Notes: generated from the letters alone by a model not told the origin. A DNA stretch of 64,000 nucleotides from Clostridium fessum (GCF_003024715.1 NZ_PYLO01000003.1:62001-126000), one strand, 5' to 3'. Positions 43,376 through 53,497 are shown, numbered from the stretch's first letter. Made by a program: numbers and translations.

Positions 43376-45367
43376 TTACGAATTTTCCAAATCCAGCAAC
43401 ATTTTCTTGACCTCTACCATACGGTCACGCAACACGACCGCTTCCTCGAAATTCAGCTCGGCTGCCGCCTGATTCATCTTCTTCGTCAGTTCCTTTACGA
43501 GTTTTTCTAATTCCTGGCGATCCATCGATTCCAGATCCTTCGTTACCTTATTCGTAACCGATTCGGCTGCCTGCGAGATCGTGATCAGATCCCGGACAGC
43601 TTTCTTGATCGTCGTCGGCGTAATGTGATGTTCCTCATTGTACGCCTGCTGAATCGCGCGTCTTCGCTCCGTCTCCTCGATCGCCGCACGCATCGAATCC
43701 GTGATCGAATCTGCATACATGATAACATGCCCCTCGGAATTTCGCGCTGCTCGGCCGATCGTCTGAATCAGAGACGTTTCCGAACGCAGGAATCCCTCTT
43801 TATCCGCATCCAGAATCGCCACCAGCGCAATCTCCGGGATATCCAGACCCTCACGAAGCAGGTTGATGCCGACCAGCACATCGAAGACATTCAGACGCAT
43901 ATCCCGGATAATCTGGGCGCGTTCCAACGTGTCAATATCCGAATGCAGATATTTGACGCGGATTCCCGCATCGCGCATATAGTCGGTCAGGTCTTCTGCC
44001 ATCCGCTTTGTCAGCGTCGTAACAAGCACCTTAAACCCTCGATCCACCTCCCGGTTGACCTCCGAAATCAGATCGTCGATCTGTCCCTCGACCGGTCTCA
44101 CCTCAATCGGCGGATCAAGAAGTCCCGTTGGACGGATCACCTGCTCTGCCCGCAGAAGCTCATGATCCGCCTCATACTCGCCCGGTGTTGCTGAAACGCA
44201 GAGAATCTGATCCAGTTTGCTCTCAAATTCTTCAAAATTTAACGGTCGGTTATCCAGCGCCGACGGCAGGCGGAAGCCATATTCCACCAGCGTTTTCTTG
44301 CGCGACTGGTCGCCCGCGTACATCCCGCGCACCTGCGGCAGCGTGATGTGCGACTCGTCCACAATTACCAGAAATTCATCCGGGAAATAATCCATCAGCG
44401 TACACGGCGGTTCTCCCGGTTTCGAACCAATCAGATGGCGTGAATAATTCTCGATACCAGAACAGAAGCCTGTTTCCCGCATCATTTCCACATCAAAATT
44501 CGTCCGCTCCGCGATTCTCTGTGCCTCCAGAAGCTTATCCTCACTCTTAAAGTAAGCGACCTGCTCCTTCATTTCCTCTAAAATATTGTTTGCCGCAATC
44601 TCCATCCGCTCTTTCGGGATGACATAATGCGATGCCGGGAAAATCGCGATATGTCCCAGCTGCGCCTTGATCTCGCCCGTCAGCGTGTCAATCTCTGTGA
44701 TCCGGTCTACCTCATCCCCGAAAAACTCAATCCGGTACGCATCGCCGCCCGAATACGCCGGGTATACCTCCAGCACATCGCCGCGCACCCGGAACGAACC
44801 TCGCTTGAAATCCATGTCATTCCGGCTGTACTGAATGTCGATCAGCTTGTGAATGACCTCGTCGCGGTCCTTCTCCATGCCCGGGCGCAGGGAAATAACC
44901 ATGTTTTTATAATCGATCGGGCTTCCCAGACCATAGATACAGGAAACCGATGCCACAATAATCACATCCTGCCGCTCCGACAGCGCCGCCGTCGCTGAAT
45001 GCCGCAGCTTATCGATCTCGTCGTTGATGGAGGAATCCTTCTCGATATATGTGTCCGTGGACGGGACGTAAGCCTCCGGCTGGTAGTAGTCATAGTAGCT
45101 GACAAAGTATTCCACCGCATTATTGGGAAAAAATTCCTTCATTTCTAAATAAAGCTGGGCTGCCAGCGTCTTATTATGTGCAATAATTAACGTCGGCTTA
45201 TTCAGCTTCTGAATCACATTTGCCATCGTAAACGTCTTGCCAGAGCCCGTTACACCCAGTAATGTCTGGAACTGATTTCCTTCCTTGAAGCCCTCCACCA
45301 GCTTTTCAATCGCCTGCGGCTGGTCGCCGGTCGGGCTGTATTCTGATACCAACTCAAAATGATCCAT
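43376..45367 (-). CDS. uvrB: UvrB, excision nuclease subunit
   Basis: A 663-residue damage-verifying helicase of nucleotide excision repair. Walker A GVTGSGKT is near residues 39-46. The beta-hairpin for strand separation has [20 protein letters not shown], and helicase motifs follow ([51 protein letters not shown]). A UVR coiled coil lies at the C-terminus ([20 protein letters not shown]), which contacts UvrC. Length and motifs are complete. uvrC is encoded 14 kb away; uvrA is not in the window. Confidence 0.98.
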   Translation of the reverse strand: MDHFELVSEYSPTGDQPQAIEKLVEGFKEGNQFQTLLGVTGSGKTFTMANVIQKLNKPTLIIAHNKTLAAQLYLEMKEFFPNNAVEYFVSYYDYYQPEAYVPSTDTYIEKDSSINDEIDKLRHSATAALSERQDVIIVASVSCIYGLGSPIDYKNMVISLRPGMEKDRDEVIHKLIDIQYSRNDMDFKRGSFRVRGDVLEVYPAYSGGDAYRIEFFGDEVDRITEIDTLTGEIKAQLGHIAIFPASHYVIPKERMEIAANNILEEMKEQVAYFKSEDKLLEAQRIAERTNFDVEMMRETGFCSGIENYSRHLIGSKPGEPPCTLMDYFPDEFLVIVDESHITLPQVRGMYAGDQSRKKTLVEYGFRLPSALDNRPLNFEEFESKLDQILCVSATPGEYEADHELLRAEQVIRPTGLLDPPIEVRPVEGQIDDLISEVNREVDRGFKVLVTTLTKRMAEDLTDYMRDAGIRVKYLHSDIDTLERAQIIRDMRLNVFDVLVGINLLREGLDIPEIALVAILDADKEGFLRSETSLIQTIGRAARNSEGHVIMYADSITDSMRAAIEETERRRAIQQAYNEEHHITPTTIKKAVRDLITISQAAESVTNKVTKDLESMDRQELEKLVKELTKKMNQAAAELNFEEAVVLRDRMVEVKKMLLDLENS

Positions 45368-45399
45368 TGCTTTCTCCTGATTTGATATAATTCACAAAT

Positions 45400-45458
45400 A
45401 AAGAATGTGCCTTTTTGTGTAATAGGGGATTCCAAGGAATTTCCTAGTACACAAAAAA
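45400..45458. repeat. Hairpin repeat (AATGTGCCTT type), copy 1
   Basis: Starts AAAGAATGTGCCTTTTTGTG and forms a nearly perfect palindrome: TTTTTGTGTA, TAGG, ATTCC then GGAAT, CCTA, TACACAAAAA with small bulges. A related copy lies at 52291-52342 within comEC. Here it lies 30 bp upstream of uvrB. Confidence 0.6.
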
Positions 45459-45544
45459 TCCCATTAAGTATTTCTATTATACCAAATCCACCCATGAATG
45501 TATACATAAAAGCAAAACAAATCAGTACAAACGTTCGATTTCAG

Positions 45545-45570
45545 ATAACTGTTCACAGGTAGGAATTTTC
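45545..45570. repeat. GTTACTGT-family repeat, partial
   Basis: TAACTGTTCACAGGTAGGAA carries the family's inverted end, followed by GGAATTTTC as in the copies at 25395 and 47026. Confidence 0.4.
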
Positions 45571-45651
45571 TGAATTTTCTAAACTGAAGATTCCGTACGA
45601 TACAGTTCTGGTTGCAGATTTTGCCGTCATTCCTATTATTGGTTTACTGTA

Positions 45652-46839
45652 TTATTTCTTTCTTCCCGTGACTACTATCAGAACGATTCCTAATACTCCC
45701 ATCATCCCCGCATACCCCACAAACGGCACACTCACGCCCTCACTGAATCTTCCCATCCATTTCAGCACAAACGGCGAACACGCCGCTCCCAGATTGCAGC
45801 CGACCAGCACGATTGATGTGGCTGTATTGATAGAAGACTGCGGAATCTGCTCGGAAATCTGGTGGAAGGAATAGGTAACCAGAACGGTATAGAAAAATCC
45901 AACGATACTGATGCCAATTCCAATCAGCGGCAGATTGCCCGCATATGCGGTCAGAAGCATCCCCGCTCCAAGCATCAGGCATCCAACCCCCGGTAATTTT
46001 TCCTTCCACCACATCGTCAGTTTTCCAAAATAAACACCGGCAGCTATTCCCATCAGCATCATGAGCGTGAGAATGATGCTGGCTTCCGACTCCGTTCCAA
46101 GTTTCTTCTCTAAAATCAACATCGGGACACGCAGGGAATTGGAACAGTAGATGCAGATGACAAATCCTGCAAACAGTGCATAAGCAATGGGCAGGACTTC
46201 TTTTTTCCAGCATTTTCTCTTTCCATCTTCCTCCGCTTCCAGACTTTCTTTCTCTCCCCCTGCACTCTGTGAGCCCGCACTCTGTCCCGGCTCCATATTC
46301 CCCGGAACCCATACAAGATACAGAAGTACAATCACAAATCCGAGCGCGTACACCCAAAATGCCAGATTCCACCGGATCAACACCAATTTTCCAGCAACCA
46401 GCGTCATAACCGCGCTTCCCAGCACCTCCGCCGATCCGCGGTATCCGAGCAACGCCGCTTTTTCCCTGCCTTCATAATATTCACTGAAAATGCTGATTGC
46501 TTTCGCATTAATGAGCCCAATCCCGATCCCCAGGAAAATCCTGGACGCGAACATCACCGGATATTCCTGTACAAACACCGGTACCATGCCGCTGACCGAT
46601 AAAAGAAGCAGACCGCCCACAATCATTGGACGGTCTTTCATATAACGCGACAGCCATGCATTCAGCACGATCATGACAGTGATCGCAAACGACGGTGCTG
46701 AGATCAACATCTCCACCTGTGCGGTTGTATATTCACTGAAATGCTGCAGCAGCGATGGCAGCACGATCGAAACAGAATACGCCGATGTCAGTATCAATGA
46801 CAGCGATAGCAGCGCTATTTTCTTCATTTGTTCTTTCAT
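45652..46839 (-). CDS. MFS transporter
   Basis: A 395-residue major facilitator protein with about 12 membrane helices. Examples are ALLSLSLILTSAYSVSIVLP, FAITVMIVLNAWLSRYM (with the loop 2-3 motif MKDRP), IFLGIGIGLINAKAISIFSE, and the two halves separated by a charged loop near residues 190-220 (SAGGEKESLEAEEDGKRKCW). It resembles drug or small-solute exporters of the YfkF/Bcr group, but the substrate cannot be inferred. It is a single gene between two repeats. Confidence 0.88.
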   Translation of the reverse strand: MKEQMKKIALLSLSLILTSAYSVSIVLPSLLQHFSEYTTAQVEMLISAPSFAITVMIVLNAWLSRYMKDRPMIVGGLLLLSVSGMVPVFVQEYPVMFASRIFLGIGIGLINAKAISIFSEYYEGREKAALLGYRGSAEVLGSAVMTLVAGKLVLIRWNLAFWVYALGFVIVLLYLVWVPGNMEPGQSAGSQSAGGEKESLEAEEDGKRKCWKKEVLPIAYALFAGFVICIYCSNSLRVPMLILEKKLGTESEASIILTLMMLMGIAAGVYFGKLTMWWKEKLPGVGCLMLGAGMLLTAYAGNLPLIGIGISIVGFFYTVLVTYSFHQISEQIPQSSINTATSIVLVGCNLGAACSPFVLKWMGRFSEGVSVPFVGYAGMMGVLGIVLIVVTGRKK

Positions 46840-47025
46840 ATTGGTTTCTCCCCGAATGTAAGTTTTATACTAGAATTCTGATTGCTTCTGTCCTATCCAT
46901 TCACAATCGCAGACAGCACAATCCATGTATCGTTTCTTAAAACAATACTCCATATCTTCTATCATAAATGAAATTCATTCAGAAAGAAATACTTAAATTA
47001 TTTTTTATTCTAAGATAGATGTCTA

Positions 47026-47083
47026 TGACTGTTCACGCATACGGGATTTTCAGTTCAGAAAATTCCTGCCTGTGAACGGTTAC
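47026..47083. repeat. GTTACTGT-family repeat, second subfamily
   Basis: TGACTGTTCACGCATACGGG and CCTGTGAACGGTTAC form inverted ends around GGATTTTC/GAAAATTCC. It lies just after the bioA stop. Confidence 0.6.
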
Positions 47084-47096
47084 GTTTCTTCGTTAC

Positions 47097-48299
47097 CTAT
47101 CTCCGCGCAAACCAGTCTTTCATGCACTGAAGCACCTGCACCAGCTCTTCTTCCTTGATAATATACGGAACCATCGCGTACAGATAATTTAAGAACGGAC
47201 GGCTGAACACGCCGCGTTTGTACGCATATTCCTGATACCCTTTCAGGACTGCCGGATCATATACCTCGACACAGACACATCCGCCCATCATGCGGACCTC
47301 CCTGATTCTCGGATCGGTAAATCCTTCCATCTCCCGGCGGGTGATAGCTTCGATCTTCTGAATCTTTTCCATATAGTTCTGCGTCTCAAACAGCTCAATC
47401 GAGGCAAGCGCCGCGCTGCACGCGAGGGCATTTCCCATAAAGGTCGGTCCGTGCATCAGCGCATGTTCCGGGTTATCATCGAAAAATCCATCAAATACCT
47501 TTTTATTTGCCACAGTCGCCGCATGACCAATGTAACCGCCGGTCAATGCCTTTCCGAGGACCAGAATATCCGGAAGCACCCGATCTGCCACAAAGCGGTT
47601 TCCGGTTCTGCCAAATCCGGTTGCCACCTCATCAAAAACCAGCAGCACGCCGTACTTATCACAGAGTTCCCTTGCCTTCTCCAAAAATGAAATGTCGTAC
47701 ATCCGCATTCCGCCAGCACCCTGTAAAAGCGGTTCCACCAGCACGCAGTTCAACTTGTCATGATACTGTTCAAATGCTTTCTCCAGCGCCGGGATCTCAG
47801 TCGGAATGTGAACCACATACGGGCTTGCACCATACGCTTTCAGCACAAAATGGTAGTCCTCATCATCGCCTGCCTCCATCGTCTTAAAGGTATCGCCGTG
47901 GTACGCGTGTTCCAGCGCCAGAATCATCGTTCGCTTCTCATCACCGCGGTTCATATAATACTGCAGCGCCATTTTCAGCGCTACCTCAACCGCCACGCTG
48001 CCGGAATCTGAAAAAAAGCAGTAGTCCAGATCGCCCGGCAGCCAGGACGCCAGTTTTTCTGAAAGTCTGCGCGCCGGCTCATGCGTCAGCCCGCCCAGCA
48101 TCACATGAGAAAATTTTTCTACCTGTGAAATAATTGCCTGATTGATCACCGGATGTTTATATCCATGAATCACGCTCCACCAGGATGAAACCGAATCAAT
48201 CAGCTTCTGATCCTTCGTGTAAAGATATACCCCGTTCGCATCCACGATCTCATAAGGTGCTTTCATTGTTTTTAACTGTTCATATGGATACCAGATCAT
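47097..48299 (-). CDS. bioA: Adenosylmethionine-8-amino-7-oxononanoate aminotransferase
   Basis: A 400-residue class III PLP aminotransferase that makes 7,8-diaminopelargonate in biotin synthesis. WWSVIHGYKHPVINQAI is the substrate-side segment seen in BioA, LALEHAYHGDTFKTMEAGD the cofactor region. DEVATGFGRTG gives the PLP-binding Asp, and LGKALTGGY the Schiff-base Lys. bioD lies 24 bp upstream. bioF and bioB are not in the window. The bioY-bioD-bioA transcript is likely controlled by BirA through the operator upstream of bioY. Confidence 0.95.
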   Translation of the reverse strand: MIWYPYEQLKTMKAPYEIVDANGVYLYTKDQKLIDSVSSWWSVIHGYKHPVINQAIISQVEKFSHVMLGGLTHEPARRLSEKLASWLPGDLDYCFFSDSGSVAVEVALKMALQYYMNRGDEKRTMILALEHAYHGDTFKTMEAGDDEDYHFVLKAYGASPYVVHIPTEIPALEKAFEQYHDKLNCVLVEPLLQGAGGMRMYDISFLEKARELCDKYGVLLVFDEVATGFGRTGNRFVADRVLPDILVLGKALTGGYIGHAATVANKKVFDGFFDDNPEHALMHGPTFMGNALACSAALASIELFETQNYMEKIQKIEAITRREMEGFTDPRIREVRMMGGCVCVEVYDPAVLKGYQEYAYKRGVFSRPFLNYLYAMVPYIIKEEELVQVLQCMKDWFARR

Positions 48300-48323
48300 T
48301 TTTCTTCTCCTTTATCTTCTGTC

Positions 48324-49007
48324 TTACGCATACAGCCCTTTCAGCGTCTCCGCATCCATGGAAAGCTCCGTATCCCCATCCGCCACACAGGCAACCACCG
48401 GAACGCCCGTGTAATATTCACACATTTTCCGGTTATCCTCATGAAGCAGATTCCCCGTCTCATAATGGTTGAAAATAATTCCTTTCAGGGCAATTCCCTG
48501 TTGTTTCAGATAATAGGCAGTAAGCCCCACGCCATTGATCGTCCCAAGCCCCGCATCTGCAATCAGCAGGCAGCCAAGCCCGCACGCTTTTACTACTTCT
48601 GGAAGACGGATATCCGCCTCGTCTATGCAGAGTGGACAGAGAATTCCGCCGCTTCCTTCCATCGTCACATACTCATATTTTTCACAGACTTTGTGAAAAT
48701 CTTCCAGCACTCGTTCCATCTGGACCGGGTTGCCCTCCAGACGGGATGCCAGATGCGGCGATACCGCCGTCTCGTACACATACGGACACATTTCCTCAAG
48801 CGGCTGCCCGATTCCCGACATTGTTTTTACCTGCAGGGCATCTCCTGGAATCAGGCTTCCATCCACACGCCGCTCATTGCCGCTCATTGCCGCTTTATAA
48901 TACGCCGCATCCGCGCCGCTCTCCCGCAGTTTTTTAACAATCAAGCCTGTCACATACGTTTTTCCAATATCCGTTCCCGTACCTGTTATAAAAATCCCCT
49001 TGCTCAT
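48324..49007 (-). CDS. bioD: Dethiobiotin synthetase
   Basis: A 227-residue ATP-dependent carboxylase that closes the ureido ring of dethiobiotin. The P-loop GTGTDIGKT lies at residues 9-17. The substrate Lys is in AAYYKAAMSG, where the family consensus is KP or KA. The acidic Mg2+ residues and the segment YVTMEGSGGILCPL follow. It overlaps neither neighbour: bioY ends 3 bp upstream and bioA starts 24 bp downstream, so they form one operon. Confidence 0.94.
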   Translation of the reverse strand: MSKGIFITGTGTDIGKTYVTGLIVKKLRESGADAAYYKAAMSGNERRVDGSLIPGDALQVKTMSGIGQPLEEMCPYVYETAVSPHLASRLEGNPVQMERVLEDFHKVCEKYEYVTMEGSGGILCPLCIDEADIRLPEVVKACGLGCLLIADAGLGTINGVGLTAYYLKQQGIALKGIIFNHYETGNLLHEDNRKMCEYYTGVPVVACVADGDTELSMDAETLKGLYA

Positions 49008-49010
49008 CTT

Positions 49011-49568
49011 TTATCCAAGTCTCCCTCCCTGAATCAGCGGAATCATCCGTTTTCCTATGATGGCAGCCACAATACAGAGCACGATATCGCCCGGAACTGC
49101 CAGAACAAAGCAATATAAAAACAGCGCTCCTACGCCGATCGGCGAATTCAGATAGAAATTACTGATCACGTAGTAATAAATCATTCCAAATGCATAGACA
49201 ATAAAAAGTCCCAGAAAATTAGCTCCCAGCAGGCGCCGGTAACTCGGATGCGTCTTGGCATTGGCAATCTTACCATTCACATACGCCGCAACCGCAAATC
49301 CGATGATATATCCAAAACTCGGCTGGAAAATATATCCCGGTCCGCCGCCCTGAGTGAAAATCGGAAGTCCAATTAAACCTAATACGATATAAACCACAAC
49401 CGCCAGCGCCCCGTTGACCGGACCTAAAAGCAGACCTGCCAGCATCGTAAATAAAAACTGCAATGTAAATGGAACCACCGGAACCGGTATCTTGATAAAT
49501 GCTCCCACTGCAATCAGTGCGACAAACATCGCGCACAAAACTAAATCCTTTGTCTTCATGTGTTTCAA
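49011..49568 (-). CDS. bioY: BioY, biotin transporter substrate-binding subunit
   Basis: The S component of an ECF-type biotin importer. I choose TTG 49568 as the start (MKHMKTKDLVLCAMFVALI), because AAGGAGG lies 8 nt upstream. ATG 49559 is the alternative. Six helices are seen, with the family pattern IKIPVPVVPFTLQFLFTMLA, GPVNGALAVVVYIVLGLIGL, PIFTQGGGPGYIFQPSFGYI and VYAFGMIYYYVI. BioY genes are often paired with bioD/bioA and repressed by BirA. The ECF module genes are not here. Confidence 0.93.
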   Translation of the reverse strand: MKHMKTKDLVLCAMFVALIAVGAFIKIPVPVVPFTLQFLFTMLAGLLLGPVNGALAVVVYIVLGLIGLPIFTQGGGPGYIFQPSFGYIIGFAVAAYVNGKIANAKTHPSYRRLLGANFLGLFIVYAFGMIYYYVISNFYLNSPIGVGALFLYCFVLAVPGDIVLCIVAAIIGKRMIPLIQGGRLG

Positions 49569-49731
49569 ACCTTTTTCCTCCTTGGTTATCTGAATGATTT
49601 CAGGCATCCGAAGCCATTCTATTCTCGCACATGTACATAAATTTCTCTCCGCAACCCCTGTTCCAACCATCTAAAACAGCAGCGGCCGTTCCAGATCCCG
49701 GGTAGTCGAAACAGATGCAGAACTGATTGCA

Positions 49732-49760
49732 AGCATAACATAGCCTTTTTCTATTGTCAA
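49732..49760 (-). promoter_or_regulatory. Promoter of bioY-bioD-bioA
   Basis: TTGACA (49760-49755), a 17 bp spacer and TATGCT (49737-49732) on the minus strand. The -35 is part of the right half of the BirA operator. The leader to the bioY start is about 155 nt. Confidence 0.8.
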
Positions 49761-49786
49761 CCTATTATTTTTATATAGTTAACAAT
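49753..49786. promoter_or_regulatory. BirA operator
   Basis: The inverted arms ATTGTCAACC and AGTTAACAAT, 14 bp apart, match the BirA box of Firmicutes (TTGTTAAC, spacer, GTTAACAA) with one changed base in one arm. It overlaps the -35 of the bioY promoter, so biotin-loaded BirA would block transcription. Confidence 0.82.
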
Positions 49787-49793
49787 TAGTTTT

Positions 49794-52448
49794 TTATCTG
49801 TTTTTATCTCTTTCCTTCCCATAATCTTGTTTCTTATATCCCTTGATATACATACGTTTCCCGTCCGTCCACACATTCACTGCCCCTGAATCCGCCGTTC
49901 TCCAGATCTCCGTTCCCGTCTGTTCCAGACGTTCCACCGCCTCCGGTGCCGGATGCCCGTAAGTATTTCCCTCTCCATAAGAGAGCACCGTGAAAGCTGG
50001 GGAAAAGCACTCCAAAAACTCCTCTGAGGAGGAACCGTTCGAACCATGGTGTGCAGCTTTTAACAGTGTCACTTTTTCCCCCTTTTTGTCCTCTTCCATT
50101 CCCAGAATTTCTCTTTCTTCCTCCACTCCAATATCTCCAGTCAGAAGCATACGAAACTTTCCATACGTGACATCAAACACCAGTGAATGACTATTTCGCT
50201 CCTCGACTGGCTTTTCCCCCGCCTCCGGGTACAGGCACCGAAGCGCCAGGCTTTTCCCCCGCACCGTTTCTCCCCGATACAGATAATAGACTTCCGCACC
50301 CCGTTTTCTGGCAAGAGTTTCCAGTTTTTTATATGCCTCCTGCCCTTTTCCCGCCGCCGGAAGTGCCAGATTCCGCACCCGGATATCTGCCTCCTCCTTC
50401 AAAAGCCACTCGATCCCGTTCGTGTGATCCGCATCCGCATGGCTGACCAGAATCCAGTCCAGCGTGCGGATTCCCTGACTTTTCAAAAATGGTCCCAGCA
50501 CATTTTTCCCGATTTTTTTATCCTGGCTGCTGCCACAGTCCGAAAGAATTGCCTCATCCCGCGTCCGCAGAAAGACGCCGTCGCCCTGTCCTACATCGAG
50601 GAACCAGCTCTGAAAGCCATGAACAGGCTTAACCACTAAAAAGACTACCGCCACAGCAATAAATACACTATTTTTTCCCTGTGCATTCCAGTCTTTTGGA
50701 AACCGAAAAATCCCTTTTCTCCCTAAATTCTCTCTTGCTTCTCCCACACTCCACACATATCGAATCCCCAGCGCCACATAAAACACCCCTATTTTCCACA
50801 TTTCCGGGCGTCCTGCCACGATGGAATGAAACGGCACGCGTTCCACCTGGATGCAAAGCCATTCATACAACTGAAAAATATAATGCCCCGGACCCGTACA
50901 TGCACTTGCCGCTATTCTGAATATTTCTGGTATTTCTGATATTCCCGATGCCGCACCTCCAAAATCCGAAAGTACTCCCGCAATGCTGCTGCCTCCGCCC
51001 ATTCCCCCCATTTTTCCTCCCACAAACGCTATACTGTAAATTCCAAGCGCCAGCAGACCGCTTCCGGCTGCATACGTGAGAAGCGGTATCACGATCAGAT
51101 TCAGAAAAATTCCCAACATTGGAAATGTAAAATAGTGATACAGCTGAATCGGCATCGTATAAAGCTGAATTGCCGAGCTGAGCATGAATGTTTCATATCC
51201 TTTCTTTTTCTCTTTCTCTTGTTCCTCCTCTTCCCGCTCTTTTCTCCTTTTTCCCACTTTCCGCAGCCGCTCCGTCTCCAGCCCAATCGCGGCAACCGCG
51301 CCATAGGAAAGCTGCAATCCTGCCGAAAAGAGCAGATACGGCGACTGCCACGCTTGCAAAATCAAAGACAGCGACAGCGCACTCAGCAGATCGTAACTCC
51401 GCCCCAGATATGCCGCCAGACAGGACACCTCTAGCATAAATACCGCCCGGAATACCGATGCTCCAAATCCGGTTACAAAACCATAAAAGGTAAGAAGCGC
51501 TGAAGCACCCAGTCCCGCCCATCCATACGATATGCCCCAAAAACGCAGTGCGCTGTAAACGCTCATGCCAATCAAAGAGACATGAAGCCCGCTGACTGCC
51601 AGAATATGTGCAATCCCATTATCCTGAAACCGTTCGCGCAGTTCTTCCGATAACCCGGATTTATCCCCCAGCAAAATTGCCTGGAAAATCCCTGCATCTT
51701 CTGGATCACAGATTTCCTGAAAAACAGCCGTCGTGTACGCCCGGAAGCATTCTGCCTGACTTCGGAGAGGGGAACTTTTTCCTTCTGAAATAAAAATCCG
51801 ATCCGCCGTCACCCGGTTTCTGATTCCTAGTCCCCGATAATACATCCGATACGAAAACTGCCCCGGATTGCGCGCTTCTTCCAGAAACTCAGCAGTTCCC
51901 GTCAGATGAATCTGACTTCCGCAGGGTGGCAGAATTTTCTCTTCACACATCTCCAGTAAATCGCTTTTACACGATATCAGTACCTTTCTTACACTTTCAT
52001 CCTCTACCTCCACCCCCGTCAAAATCATCGTACACCACCCATTTTTTTCCGAAATAGAATCCAGTGTTCCAGATATCGCCACCTCTGCCGAACCACCCTT
52101 CTGCGTTACCATCCGTTCCAGCGCATCCGGGCGCATTTCCACCGTCATCCGTCCCCATCCTGCCAGGAAACAGAAAAACAGCAGAAAGACACGGCACATC
52201 ATCGGATCTTTCCAATTCCAGACGCGTTCTGCGTCTGTCTGAAAGTCCGAATCTACCCGTCCTTCTGCTGTTTTTATGACTGCAGGTGAAAAAGAATGTG
52301 CCTTGTGTTTCATAGGACACAATTTCCTATGAAACAAAAAAAGCGCTGCTGCAATTATAAACCACACCGTCATGCCCATCTGGTACGCTGCGACCTCTCC
52401 AAGTACGAAAGCCACCATCATCCACATTACCGGTCGTTTGATATTCAA
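49794..52448 (-). CDS. comEC: ComEC/Rec2-type DNA uptake channel protein
   Basis: An 884-residue membrane protein. A signal-like N-terminal helix pair is followed by an OB-like extracellular domain (SGTLDSISEKNGWCTMILTG). The competence domain has LLGDKSGLSEELRERFQDNG and NGIAHILAVSGLHVSLIGMS with many helices. The metallo-beta-lactamase-like domain ends the protein (FLDVGQGDGVFLRTRDEAIL; SHADADHTNGIEWLL; LLKAAHHGSNGSSSEEFL). The start is shown at TTG 52448 with GAGG only 2 nt away, so ATG 52427 may be the true start. It moves single-stranded DNA inward during transformation in competent species. The N-terminal part is interrupted by a repeat at 52291-52342. Confidence 0.93.
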   Translation of the reverse strand: MNIKRPVMWMMVAFVLGEVAAYQMGMTVWFIIAAALFLFHRKLCPMKHKAHSFSPAVIKTAEGRVDSDFQTDAERVWNWKDPMMCRVFLLFFCFLAGWGRMTVEMRPDALERMVTQKGGSAEVAISGTLDSISEKNGWCTMILTGVEVEDESVRKVLISCKSDLLEMCEEKILPPCGSQIHLTGTAEFLEEARNPGQFSYRMYYRGLGIRNRVTADRIFISEGKSSPLRSQAECFRAYTTAVFQEICDPEDAGIFQAILLGDKSGLSEELRERFQDNGIAHILAVSGLHVSLIGMSVYSALRFWGISYGWAGLGASALLTFYGFVTGFGASVFRAVFMLEVSCLAAYLGRSYDLLSALSLSLILQAWQSPYLLFSAGLQLSYGAVAAIGLETERLRKVGKRRKEREEEEQEKEKKKGYETFMLSSAIQLYTMPIQLYHYFTFPMLGIFLNLIVIPLLTYAAGSGLLALGIYSIAFVGGKMGGMGGGSSIAGVLSDFGGAASGISEIPEIFRIAASACTGPGHYIFQLYEWLCIQVERVPFHSIVAGRPEMWKIGVFYVALGIRYVWSVGEARENLGRKGIFRFPKDWNAQGKNSVFIAVAVVFLVVKPVHGFQSWFLDVGQGDGVFLRTRDEAILSDCGSSQDKKIGKNVLGPFLKSQGIRTLDWILVSHADADHTNGIEWLLKEEADIRVRNLALPAAGKGQEAYKKLETLARKRGAEVYYLYRGETVRGKSLALRCLYPEAGEKPVEERNSHSLVFDVTYGKFRMLLTGDIGVEEEREILGMEEDKKGEKVTLLKAAHHGSNGSSSEEFLECFSPAFTVLSYGEGNTYGHPAPEAVERLEQTGTEIWRTADSGAVNVWTDGKRMYIKGYKKQDYGKERDKNR
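52291..52342. repeat. Hairpin repeat (AATGTGCCTT type), copy 2, inside comEC
   Basis: AAAGAATGTGCCTTGTGTTT followed by TTTCATAGGA, a 6 nt loop and TTCCTATGAAA. It shares the start and the hairpin with 45400-45458 but has lost about 10 bp. It is translated in comEC as part of HRKLCPMKHKAHSFSPA. Confidence 0.55.
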
Positions 52449-52534
52449 TTCCTCTTTTCCTGTATTCTACAAAACATCAACAAAATCCCATTGCTGCTCT
52501 CTTCCAAACACGGAATATAGATTCTGTCTGACAG

Positions 52535-53497
52535 TTACTTCACAATATACTTCTCCTCTCTCTCCAGAGGCTGCACCAGCGAAATCACATTCCGGTACGT
52601 CACATCTGCCGAGCCATTGACCGTGATCTGTACTTTATTTACCGTCTGAAGCTCTGTCAGCGAATCGACGATCGCGTAAATCGGAATATACTCCGCCACA
52701 TCGATATCCCCGGAAATAAAACTGCTATCCAGGTTGACATAGCAGGTATTATCTGTCAGTGATACGTTTAATACCTTTGTATTTTTCGGCATCACTGAAA
52801 GCCCTCCATTCTGGGAACCTGCCAGCAGCTGTTCCACTACCAGGCGTTCCAGCGACGTGTTCATACTGTGAAATACTTCCCGTTTTTCTGCCACCAGACC
52901 ATCTTTTTCTTCATTGGCAAAATACAGGGTCAGCTCTACTTTTTCATACGAATTGACATCCGAAATACTGTCTACAAAATCACTTCCTGCGATCGCGCCC
53001 ACCGGGTTTCCATGTGTGTCCAGGAGCGGCTGTCCCTCGCAATTAATGCTGATATAATCGACTCCCTTAACCTGTGTAAAGGTCTTTGCCAGCGCCGCCC
53101 GGCACAGAATCTCCCGCGACGCTTTCGTATTCATATATTCCTGATTAAAATTCAACGTCAGCACGTTATTGTCCCGGTTAATATCCAGGAATTCAACCTT
53201 ATCGCTTAAAACTGCCTGATACTCCGGGTTTTCCGGTGCCGCAAGGATCTGCCCCGCCAGCTCCCCGATCAGGATCTCAGCGTCCGCCGTCTCCGTCTGA
53301 TAGGAAACACTCGCCAGCCCCGTGCGCGTCGAATTGAGATAATAAATCTGATAGACGCCGTCCTCACCCGCCGTCGGATGCACCTCTTCTTTTTTTCGGC
53401 ATCCGCTCAGAAGAAGCAGACATGCCAGGCAAAGGATCAGCCACAAACTTACGCTTCCTGCCCATTTTCCAGAGCTTTTTTTTCTTATTTTCTCCAT
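52535..53497 (-). CDS. Lipoprotein with two GerMN domains
   Basis: A 320-residue secreted lipoprotein. The N-terminal signal is LWLILCLACLLLLSGC with the lipobox Cys near residue 33. The mature part has two tandem GerMN domains, at about 48-165 and 180-305 (e.g. IYYLNSTRTGLASVSYQTET and LTLYFANEEKDGLVAEKREV). GerMN domains occur in GerM of sporulating bacteria, needed for sporulation and germination, and in LpqB of actinobacteria. It follows a sensor kinase gene by 201 bp on the same strand. Confidence 0.9.
   Translation of the reverse strand: MEKIRKKSSGKWAGSVSLWLILCLACLLLLSGCRKKEEVHPTAGEDGVYQIYYLNSTRTGLASVSYQTETADAEILIGELAGQILAAPENPEYQAVLSDKVEFLDINRDNNVLTLNFNQEYMNTKASREILCRAALAKTFTQVKGVDYISINCEGQPLLDTHGNPVGAIAGSDFVDSISDVNSYEKVELTLYFANEEKDGLVAEKREVFHSMNTSLERLVVEQLLAGSQNGGLSVMPKNTKVLNVSLTDNTCYVNLDSSFISGDIDVAEYIPIYAIVDSLTELQTVNKVQITVNGSADVTYRNVISLVQPLEREEKYIVK

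Noticed and set aside
46870-46965. A 31-codon Cys-containing frame upstream of the MFS gene (minus strand)
   Set aside because: There is no ribosome site before its ATG. It may be a chance frame.
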